Shown here: positions 1-5,195 of the stretch, one piece after another | Layout: each line of letters opens with the position of its first letter | Position numbering within the stretch: position 1 is the first letter of the stretch | The notes under the pieces: generated by a model | What the model saw: only the letters and a program-made list of their open reading frames with translations | What the model was told of the DNA's origin: nothing | Databases searched by the model: none | Program-made: the position numbers and the translations under genes | Source: Sulfitobacter sp. | Lineage (GTDB): Bacteria; Pseudomonadota; Alphaproteobacteria; Rhodobacterales; Rhodobacteraceae | Direction: 5' to 3' | Assembly (NCBI GenBank): GCA_024636395.1 | Contig: JAGXHD010000222.1 | Span: 1-5,195, forward strand | DNA length: 5,195 nucleotides

Positions 1-1634
1 ATACGGATCTGATCATCGAGGTGGAGCGCGATCTGACCATCTACGGCGAAGAGGTGAAGTTCGGCGGCGGCAAGGTTATCCGCGATGGCATGGGCCAGTC
101 TCAGGTCACCCGGGCGGGCGGGGCGGTGGACACGGTCATCACCAATGCGCTGATCGTGGATCACTCGGGCATTTACAAAGCCGATGTGGCGCTGAAGGAC
201 GGGTTGATCCACGCCATCGGCAAGGCCGGTAACCCCGATACGCAATCGGGTGTCGATATCATCGTGGGGCCGGGGACCGAAGTGATCGCGGGAGAGGGAA
301 GGATCCTCACAGCGGGGGGGATGGACAGCCACATCCATTTCATCTGTCCCCAGCAGATGGAGGATTCGTTGCATTCGGGCGTCACAACCTGTTTTGGTGG
401 CGGCACGGGCCCTGCGCACGGCACGCTCGCCACGACTTGCACGCCCGGACCCTGGCACATCGGGCGGATGTTACAGGCCTTTGACAGCATCCCGATGAAC
501 ATCGGCCTGTCGGGCAAGGGCAACGCGAGCCAGCCTGCCGCACTGGTCGAGATGGTCGAAGCGGGGGCCTGTTCGCTTAAGCTGCACGAGGATTGGGGAA
601 CCACGCCTGCCGCGATCGATTGCTGCCTGTCGGTGGCCGACGAGATGGACGTGCAGGTGATGATCCACACCGATACGCTCAACGAGAGCGGCTTTGTCGA
701 GCATACGGTCGCAGCCATGAAGGGGCGCACGATCCATGCGTTTCACACCGAAGGCGCGGGAGGCGGTCACGCGCCGGACATCATCAAGATCTGCGGCGAT
801 GCCAATGTGCTGCCCTCCTCGACCAATCCGACGCGCCCCTTTACCGTGAACACTCTTGAAGAGCATCTCGACATGCTCATGGTCTGTCACCACCTTGATA
901 AATCGATCCCGGAGGACGTCGCTTTTGCCGAAAGCCGGATCCGGCGTGAGACGATCGCGGCGGAGGACATTCTGCACGACATGGGCGCGTTTTCGATCAT
1001 CGCCAGCGACAGTCAGGCGATGGGCCGCGTCGGCGAGGTTTTGATCCGCACGTGGCAGACGGCGGACAAAATGAAGAAACAGCGCGGGCGGCTGCCAGAG
1101 GAGACGGGGGAAAACGATAATTTCCGCGTGCGCCGCTATATCGCGAAATACACGATCAATCCGGCGATAGCGCAGGGCGTGAGCCATGTTCTGGGCGATA
1201 TCAAGGTGGGCAAGCGCGCCGATCTTGTGCTGTGGAACCCTGCATTTTTCGGGGTGAAGCCCGAGATGGTCCTGCTGGGCGGTACGATCGTGGTTGCACA
1301 AATGGGTGATCCGAATGCCTCAATCCCGACGCCGCAGCCGGTCTATAGCCGCCCGATGTTCGGCGCCTTCGGCACATCGCTGCGCCACGGGTCGGTGAGT
1401 TTCGTCTCACAGGCGGCACAGGATGCGGGCATCGCCGCGTCGCTGGGGCTGGCAAAGCAAACTGTGGCCGTGAAGCGCACGCGGACCATCGGCAAGGCGG
1501 ACATGATCCACAACGACGCGCTGCCGCAGATGGAAGTACACCCCGAGACCTACGAGGTCCGCGCGGACGGCGTTTTGCTCACCTGTCAGCCCGCCGAGGT
1601 GCTGCCGATGGCGCAGCGCTATTTCATGTTTTAG
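1..1634 (+). CDS. ureC: Urease alpha subunit UreC, 5'-truncated by window edge
   Basis: UreC is the catalytic subunit of urease (EC 3.5.1.5), a cytoplasmic enzyme that hydrolyses urea to ammonia and carbamate at a dinickel centre. The reading frame is open from base 3; the first visible residues (TDLIIEVERD) match about residue 26 of the roughly 567-residue family, so some 25 residues lie upstream. The GTG at 21 is internal, not the start. Counting Val21 as residue 1, the nickel ligands are all visible: His104 and His106 (HIH), the Lys187 that is carbamylated (SLKLHEDWG), His216 (IHTDTLNE), His242 (FHTEGAGGGH) and Asp330 (ASDSQAMG). The active-site flap Cys289-His290 (MVCHHLD) is also present. 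The protein ends in the usual MAQRYFMF. Nothing is missing or frameshifted, so it should be active once matured. ureA and ureB are expected upstream, and ureE follows 9 bases after the stop codon. Confidence 0.98.
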   Translation, partial: TDLIIEVERDLTIYGEEVKFGGGKVIRDGMGQSQVTRAGGAVDTVITNALIVDHSGIYKADVALKDGLIHAIGKAGNPDTQSGVDIIVGPGTEVIAGEGRILTAGGMDSHIHFICPQQMEDSLHSGVTTCFGGGTGPAHGTLATTCTPGPWHIGRMLQAFDSIPMNIGLSGKGNASQPAALVEMVEAGACSLKLHEDWGTTPAAIDCCLSVADEMDVQVMIHTDTLNESGFVEHTVAAMKGRTIHAFHTEGAGGGHAPDIIKICGDANVLPSSTNPTRPFTVNTLEEHLDMLMVCHHLDKSIPEDVAFAESRIRRETIAAEDILHDMGAFSIIASDSQAMGRVGEVLIRTWQTADKMKKQRGRLPEETGENDNFRVRRYIAKYTINPAIAQGVSHVLGDIKVGKRADLVLWNPAFFGVKPEMVLLGGTIVVAQMGDPNASIPTPQPVYSRPMFGAFGTSLRHGSVSFVSQAAQDAGIAASLGLAKQTVAVKRTRTIGKADMIHNDALPQMEVHPETYEVRADGVLLTCQPAEVLPMAQRYFMF

Positions 1635-1638
1635 GAGG
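1633..1638 (+). promoter_or_regulatory. Ribosome binding site of ureE
   Basis: AGGAGG, a perfect Shine-Dalgarno core, shares its first two bases with the TAG stop codon of ureC and ends 5 bases before the ureE ATG at 1644. It fixes the ureE start and suggests that ribosomes finishing ureC re-initiate on ureE. Confidence 0.85.
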
Positions 1639-1643
1639 CCTCA

Positions 1644-2117
1644 ATGACATCTCTTCCCGTCGCCCAGATCCTGCACCGAAAGGGCCATTGGTCCGGGCCC
1701 GCGCGCGCCTGTGCGCTGGATTACACCGAGCGTTTCGTGCGCCGCAAACGTCTGAGCATGGAGGACGGCGCACCTTTCGTCGTTGATCTGGAGCACACGA
1801 CCTCGCTCGACGATGGCGACGCGCTGGAACTCGAGGATGGCACGCTGGTGGCGATAACGGCGCGCACGGAGGCGCTCTATAAGATCTCTGGTCCGGATCT
1901 CGTCCGGCTGGCGTGGCACGTCGGCAACCGGCACACGCCCTGCCAGATAAACGCGGATCATCTGCTCATTCAGGCCGATGCCGTGATCGGGCATATGCTG
2001 GAGCATCTGGGCGCAGTGGTGGAGCCGGTGACGGCCCCTCTTACTCCCGAAGGCGGCGCCTATGGCCACGGGCGCACGCACAGCCATGAGCACGGTGCGA
2101 CAGCGCATGACCACTGA
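1644..2117 (+). CDS. ureE: Urease accessory nickel metallochaperone UreE
   Basis: UreE is a cytoplasmic homodimeric chaperone that binds Ni(II) and passes it to UreG and the UreD-F-G/apo-urease complex. The 157-residue length is normal. The N-terminal peptide-binding domain covers roughly residues 1-75, including the RRKRL stretch at 33-37 common in this family. The C-terminal metal-binding domain follows, with the hallmark GNRH (94-97), whose His97 corresponds to the dimer-interface nickel ligand, then the DHLLIQAD segment (105-112) and the GHMLEHLG helix (116-123). The tail is His-rich: residues 142-157 contain His142, 146, 148, 150, 155 and 157, which is typical of UreE proteins that store extra nickel. 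The ATG at 1644 is set by a strong ribosome site. The gene lies between ureC and ureF, and its last 11 bases overlap ureF. Confidence 0.95.
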   Translation: MTSLPVAQILHRKGHWSGPARACALDYTERFVRRKRLSMEDGAPFVVDLEHTTSLDDGDALELEDGTLVAITARTEALYKISGPDLVRLAWHVGNRHTPCQINADHLLIQADAVIGHMLEHLGAVVEPVTAPLTPEGGAYGHGRTHSHEHGATAHDH

Positions 2118-2748
2118 CAGCGATGTGATGACCCTTGCGCAATGGCTTTCGCCTGCGTTCCCCGTGGGTGCTTTCGCCTATTCGCACGGATTGGAGACGG
2201 CGATTGCTGAAGCGATGATCGTAACGGCGCAGGATCTGGAGGGATGGCTGGCCGAAGTGTTGGAGCATGGATCGGGGCGCACGGACGCGATCGTGCTGCG
2301 GGCTGCCTATGCCAACCCGGCCGATCTGGTGGGCGTGAACGACGCCGCTCTTGCTTTTGCCGCGACGAGCGAGCGCGTCATGGAGACAGAACTTCAGGGC
2401 ACAGCATTCGGCCAGACGACCACTGCGATCTGGGGCGGTGAGGGCGAAGCATTTTGCTACCCTGTCGCCGTTGGCGCGGCGGCGGCGCGACGGCATCTCG
2501 ATGCTGATCTGACAGTCACGCTCTATCTTCAGGCTTTCGCGGCCAATCTGGTCTCGGCTGCCGTGCGCGGCGTGCCACTGGGCCAAACCGAAGGTCAGCG
2601 GGTGCTTGCCGCCCTCGCGCCGATTTGTGCGCAGATTGCCGAGCAGTCGCGCGGCACGTCGCTCGAAGATTTGCACAGCACTGCCTTCGCCTCCGATATC
2701 GCCGCCATGCGGCACGAGACGCTTCAACCAAGGATTTTCCGCTCATGA
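2107..2748 (+). CDS. ureF: Urease accessory protein UreF
   Basis: UreF is a helical cytoplasmic accessory protein that binds UreD and UreG on apo-urease and gates nickel insertion by UreG. With the ATG at 2107 it has 213 residues, close to the usual size. Family signatures are WLSPAFPVGAFAYSHGLE (13-30), ERVMETELQGTAFG (89-102), SAAVRGVPLGQTEGQ (150-164) and the C-terminal MRHETLQPRIFRS (201-213), where most relatives read RLFRS. The start is not certain. The same frame also has ATGs at 2062, 2086 and 2128, and none has a good ribosome site. I chose 2107 because it gives a short leader before the conserved WLSP block and only an 11-base overlap with ureE, suggesting translational coupling. 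The start at 2128 would remove seven non-conserved residues. The stop TGA (2746-2748) lies in an ATGA overlap with ureG. Confidence 0.93.
   Translation: MTTDSDVMTLAQWLSPAFPVGAFAYSHGLETAIAEAMIVTAQDLEGWLAEVLEHGSGRTDAIVLRAAYANPADLVGVNDAALAFAATSERVMETELQGTAFGQTTTAIWGGEGEAFCYPVAVGAAAARRHLDADLTVTLYLQAFAANLVSAAVRGVPLGQTEGQRVLAALAPICAQIAEQSRGTSLEDLHSTAFASDIAAMRHETLQPRIFRS
2730..2734 (+). promoter_or_regulatory. Ribosome binding site of ureG
   Basis: AAGGA inside the end of ureF lies 10 bases before the ATG at 2745. It supports that start over the upstream in-frame ATG at 2625, which would add 40 Arg-rich residues unrelated to UreG. Confidence 0.65.
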
Positions 2749-3386
2749 CCAAACTAAACGGACCGCTGCGCGTCGGCATCGGGGGCCCCGTGGGAGCGGG
2801 CAAGACCAACCTCACCGCCTGCCTCGCGCGCCTGCTGCACCCGCATTTCTCGATCGGTGTGATCACCAACGATATCTATACGCAGGAGGATGCCGAAGCG
2901 CTGATGCGGATGCAGATCCTGCCGCAGGACCGCATCATCGGGGTCGAGACCGGTGGCTGCCCACACACGGCGATCCGTGAGGATGCCTCCATCAATCTTG
3001 CTGCGATAGCGCAAATGCGCAGCCGCCACGAGGATCTCGATATCGTGCTGATCGAGAGCGGTGGAGACAATCTCTCCGCGACGTTTTCACCCGAACTCGC
3101 CGATGTGACGATCTATGTGATCGACGTGGCGGCGGGCGAGGAGATCCCGCGCAAGGGCGGGCCCGCGCTCACCAAATCGGACATTCTCGTGATCAACAAG
3201 ACCGACCTTGCCCCCCATGTGGGCGCCTCGCTCGATGTGATGGAGCGTGACAGCCTGAAGATGCGCGGCGGGCGGCCCTTCGTGTTTTGTGCGCTGCGGC
3301 ACGGGCAAGGGGGTGCGGAGGTGCTGGATCTGATGCTGGCTCTCGGCGGGCTGGAGCAGCGCGCGGATGCGAAGCAACCGGCTTGA
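2745..3386 (+). CDS. ureG: Urease accessory GTPase UreG
   Basis: UreG is a SIMIBI-class GTPase. It dimerises around nickel and, with UreF and UreD, drives GTP-dependent carbamylation and nickel insertion into urease. The 213 residues match the family. The P-loop is GPVGAGKT (14-21), followed by VITNDIYTQED (39-49). The nickel-binding Cys72-Pro73-His74 motif lies in ETGGCPHTAIRED (68-80). Next come ESGGDNLSATFSPELAD (104-120) and the guanine-specificity motif NKTD (151-154). There is no His-rich N-terminal extension of the kind found in plant and some bacterial UreG proteins, so nickel storage here falls to the UreE tail. The ATG at 2745 overlaps the ureF stop codon. This is the last recognisable urease gene in the window. 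Confidence 0.97.
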   Translation: MTKLNGPLRVGIGGPVGAGKTNLTACLARLLHPHFSIGVITNDIYTQEDAEALMRMQILPQDRIIGVETGGCPHTAIREDASINLAAIAQMRSRHEDLDIVLIESGGDNLSATFSPELADVTIYVIDVAAGEEIPRKGGPALTKSDILVINKTDLAPHVGASLDVMERDSLKMRGGRPFVFCALRHGQGGAEVLDLMLALGGLEQRADAKQPA

Positions 3387-3469
3387 GCCTGACAGGATAA
3401 TAGGTGTCATAAGGTTCGCGTCAGGTTGGCGTGGTCAGGACTGCTCAAACAGCAGTGAAGTTGACCCAA
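3387..3469 (+). other. Intergenic gap between ureG and eptA
   Basis: These 83 bases separate the urease block from the phosphoethanolamine transferase gene. I see no GC-rich stem followed by a T run, so no intrinsic terminator for the urease operon is evident. Weak promoter-like elements exist: TTGAGC (3383-3388) with TCATAA 18 bases later (3407-3412), and a GATAAT (3396-3401) that lacks a matching -35. The pentamer TCAGG occurs at 3421 and 3435, and its complement CCTGA at 3388. A small hairpin is listed separately. No PmrA-like CTTAA repeat is visible. Confidence 0.5.
3440..3456 (+). repeat. Short perfect inverted repeat before eptA
   Basis: ACTGCT, a CAAAC loop and AGCAGT form a perfect 6-base-pair stem with a 5-base loop. 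It ends 13 bases before the chosen eptA ATG and abuts the GTGAAG that would be its weak ribosome site. No T run follows, so it is not a normal terminator. It could be an operator half-site pair or an mRNA hairpin affecting initiation, or it could be chance. Confidence 0.35.
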
Positions 3470-5134
3470 ATGACCCTATTTTCCTATCTGACCGCACGCA
3501 TGGCCGCCCTGCGCGCGGCTTATCCTATATCGCCCGTCGCACTGATCCTCATCACACTGGCGTATATCTTCATCGCCAGCAACGCCACCTTCTGGGGCAT
3601 CGGAGCGGAGGTGTTTTCGGGACATCCTCTGTCATTCGCGGGCTTTGTGCTGGCGGTGTTCATGCTCACCTTCGCGTTTTTTGCGCTCTTTAGCTATCCT
3701 TGGCTCATCAAACCCTGGCTTGCTTTCATGGTGATCCTGAGTGCTGTGACGTCGTATTACATGGACAGGCTCGGCGTCATCATCGACCGGGATATGATCC
3801 AGAACGTCATGGTAACGACTGTAACGGAATCCAAACACCTCATTACCCTAAGCTTCGTCACCCATGTGGTGCTGTTCGGAGTGCTGCCTGCGGCCGTACC
3901 GCTGTGTGTCCGGGTCAAGTGCTATGGAGGGCTGCGCACGGCGGTGCAGCCTGTCGTACTCTGCGCGCTGGGCCTGGCAATGGCGGCGGGCCTGCTGATG
4001 AGCGATCTGAAATCCTATTCCTCGATCTTGCGCGAGCGTAAGGACTACATGAGCAGCTTCCAGCCCGGCATGCCGGTGGTCAGTGCGATCCGTTATGCAA
4101 AAATGCAGGTGAGAACGAAAAACATCGTCTTGGTAGACATCGGGCAAGATGCCGCAAAGGGCCCTGCCTATGTGCCAGGATCCAAACCTGTGCTTACGAT
4201 CCTCGTGGCGGGGGAGACGGCGCGCAGCCAGAACTTCAGCCTCAACGGCTACGGCGTCGAGACCAACCCGCGCCTCGCACAACTGCCTGTCGTAAGTTTC
4301 ACTGATGTCTCTTCCTGCGGGACCGCTACGGCCACATCGCTGCCGTGCATGTTCTCCAAGCACACCCGCGATACCTATTCCTACGAGAACGGGCTGTCGC
4401 AGCAAAATCTGCTCGATGTGCTGAGCCACGCTGGCCTTCATGTCGAATGGTGGGACAACAACACCGGTGACAAGAATATCGCGGACCGCATCCCGAAGCG
4501 CACGATGACGAACACTGAAAATGCGGAGTTCTGTGCTGCAGGCGAATGTATGGACGGTATCTTTATGGCAGCGCTCGAGGAATATGCCGCTGGCATCACT
4601 GAGGATACTGTGTTGGTGCTGCACCAGATCGGCAGCCACGGGCCCACGTATTATCTGCGCTATCCGGAGGAGTTCGAGCAGTTCACCCCGGCGTGCCGCA
4701 CCGCCGAGTTCAAGCTGTGCTCTGCGCAGGAAATCACCAATGCCTACGACAACACGATCGCCTATATCGACGAAATACTGGCGCAGACCATCGCGTTTTT
4801 GCAGGCGCAGGAACAGCTCTCCACCGCACTCCTATATGTTTCCGATCACGGAGAATCGCTGGGGGAAGCGGGCATGTATCTGCACGGCTCGCCCTATTTT
4901 ATGGCACCGGACTATCAGACGAAAGTACCGATGATCCTTTGGATGTCGCAGGAATTCAAAAACCAGTTCGGCATCGACAAGGGGTGTGTGGCCACGAAAA
5001 CCGATACCGCGCTGTCGCATGACAACCTGTTTCATTCCGTGCTAGGAATGCTCGATATCGAGACATCTGAGCGTGACTCGGAGCTCGATATATTCGCCTC
5101 TTGCAGCAACTTCGAAAAGGTAGTCAGAAATTGA
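3470..5134 (+). CDS. eptA: Lipid A phosphoethanolamine transferase, EptA/MCR family
   Basis: This inner-membrane enzyme moves phosphoethanolamine from phosphatidylethanolamine to lipid A phosphates. The change lowers surface charge and, in relatives, gives polymyxin resistance. From the ATG at 3470 it has 554 residues, close to E. coli EptA. Hydrophobic helices lie near 22-37, 55-75, 83-99, 124-147 and 159-177. The conserved loop IDRDMIQNVMVTT (105-117) contains Asn112 and Thr116, which match lipid-contact residues in MCR-1. The periplasmic sulfatase/alkaline-phosphatase-like domain starts near 240. Expected zinc and catalytic residues are Glu249 (GETAR), nucleophile Thr287 (SCGTAT), His390 (GSHGP), Asp459-His460 (SDHGE) and His472 (YLHG). 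Cysteines 283/293, 355/360 and 409/417 fit the family disulfides, and 506/545 may pair as well. The frame is open back to a GTG at 3431, and a TTG at 3461 is another candidate start; 3470 gives the normal N terminus but has only a weak GTGAAG site. The stop codon overlaps the next gene. Confidence 0.93.
   Translation: MTLFSYLTARMAALRAAYPISPVALILITLAYIFIASNATFWGIGAEVFSGHPLSFAGFVLAVFMLTFAFFALFSYPWLIKPWLAFMVILSAVTSYYMDRLGVIIDRDMIQNVMVTTVTESKHLITLSFVTHVVLFGVLPAAVPLCVRVKCYGGLRTAVQPVVLCALGLAMAAGLLMSDLKSYSSILRERKDYMSSFQPGMPVVSAIRYAKMQVRTKNIVLVDIGQDAAKGPAYVPGSKPVLTILVAGETARSQNFSLNGYGVETNPRLAQLPVVSFTDVSSCGTATATSLPCMFSKHTRDTYSYENGLSQQNLLDVLSHAGLHVEWWDNNTGDKNIADRIPKRTMTNTENAEFCAAGECMDGIFMAALEEYAAGITEDTVLVLHQIGSHGPTYYLRYPEEFEQFTPACRTAEFKLCSAQEITNAYDNTIAYIDEILAQTIAFLQAQEQLSTALLYVSDHGESLGEAGMYLHGSPYFMAPDYQTKVPMILWMSQEFKNQFGIDKGCVATKTDTALSHDNLFHSVLGMLDIETSERDSELDIFASCSNFEKVVRN
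5115..5120 (+). promoter_or_regulatory. Ribosome binding site of the TTG-initiated downstream gene
   Basis: AAAAGG inside the last codons of eptA lies 10 bases before the TTG at 5131. No ATG or GTG occurs nearby in that frame, so this site supports TTG as the start codon. Confidence 0.5.
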
Positions 5135-5195
5135 CCCGTCCCGTCTCCCGCCTCAAGCCCGCGCGCATCACCGGCGTTGCACATGTTTTCGCTGC
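5131..5195 (+). CDS. dgkA: Probable diacylglycerol kinase DgkA, N-terminal fragment cut by window edge
   Basis: Only 21 codons and two bases are visible, beginning MTRPVSRLKPARITGVAHVF if TTG initiates. The TTG shares bases with the eptA stop codon in a TTGA overlap, so the two genes are probably co-translated. The basic leader followed by a TGVxHxFxA-like segment resembles the amphipathic N terminus of prokaryotic diacylglycerol kinase, a small three-helix inner-membrane enzyme that phosphorylates diacylglycerol to phosphatidic acid. Context supports this: dgkA genes are known next to eptA and mcr genes, and DgkA would recycle the diacylglycerol that EptA leaves behind. The conserved catalytic part lies outside the window, so the call rests on about 20 residues and the neighbour. 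Another small membrane protein remains possible. Confidence 0.5.
   Translation, partial: MTRPVSRLKPARITGVAHVFA

Noticed and set aside
21..23. GTG at 21 as the start of a 537-residue UreC
   Set aside because: The frame continues upstream to the window edge with residues that align to UreC about position 26 onward, so this Val is internal.
471..1301. A 276-codon open frame on the minus strand opposite ureC
   Set aside because: It is rich in Arg, His and Asp with no recognisable motif, and it lies wholly opposite a highly conserved gene. This is the usual antisense shadow of GC-rich codon use.
2041..2727. A 228-codon minus-strand open frame opposite ureF
   Set aside because: It is nearly the exact mirror of ureF, Arg-rich and without any recognisable domain.
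2625..2744. Upstream ATG at 2625 giving a 253-residue UreG
   Set aside because: The extra 40 residues are read from ureF DNA in another frame, are Arg-rich and have no UreG counterpart. The ATG at 2745 has a ribosome site and the typical ATGA overlap.
3388..3425. CCTGAC (3388-3393) with GTCAGG (3420-3425) as a possible terminator for the urease operon
   Set aside because: The stem is only 6 base pairs with a 26-base loop and no T run follows. It is too weak to call a terminator.
3461..3489. TTGACC (3461-3466) with CTATCT (3484-3489) at 17-base spacing as a promoter
   Set aside because: The -10 match is poor, and it would start transcription downstream of the best eptA start codon, losing the N terminus.
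3848..4639. A 263-codon open frame on the minus strand opposite eptA
   Set aside because: It lies opposite the conserved EptA catalytic domain, has no family signature and a shadow-like composition.

Overview
The window looks like alphaproteobacterial DNA, most likely from the Rhodobacterales (Roseobacter group). It is GC-rich, the genes are tightly packed with 4- to 11-base overlaps, and the protein sequences have that flavour. No 16S or other decisive marker is present, so the taxonomy is inference. All genes are on the + strand.

Positions 1-3386 hold the distal half of a urease operon, in the order ureC (5' end cut off by the window), ureE, ureF, ureG. UreC is the nickel-binding catalytic subunit. 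UreG is the GTPase that delivers nickel, UreF is its activating partner on the apo-urease, and UreE is the His-tailed nickel metallochaperone. The structural genes ureA and ureB and the fourth accessory gene ureD are expected just upstream, outside the window. The genes are translationally coupled: the ribosome site for ureE lies on the ureC stop codon, ureE and ureF overlap by 11 bases, and ureF and ureG share an ATGA.

Positions 3387-3469 are a short gap with no convincing terminator. It holds a small perfect hairpin just before the next gene and only weak promoter-like sequences.

Positions 3470-5134 encode a complete lipid A phosphoethanolamine transferase of the EptA/MCR family: an N-terminal five-helix membrane domain and a periplasmic alkaline-phosphatase-like catalytic domain with all recognisable active-site residues. 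Its stop codon overlaps a TTG start codon in a TTGA junction. The following frame (5131 onward, cut off by the window) begins like a small diacylglycerol kinase, DgkA. That pairing makes biochemical sense, because EptA releases diacylglycerol from phosphatidylethanolamine and DgkA recycles it.

Overall this is a well-understood urease maturation block next to an envelope-modification pair. I see no mobile element, CRISPR array, RNA gene or clearly undescribed system. The points that most deserve a second look are the eptA-dgkA coupling, the intergenic hairpin, and the start-codon choices for ureF and eptA.
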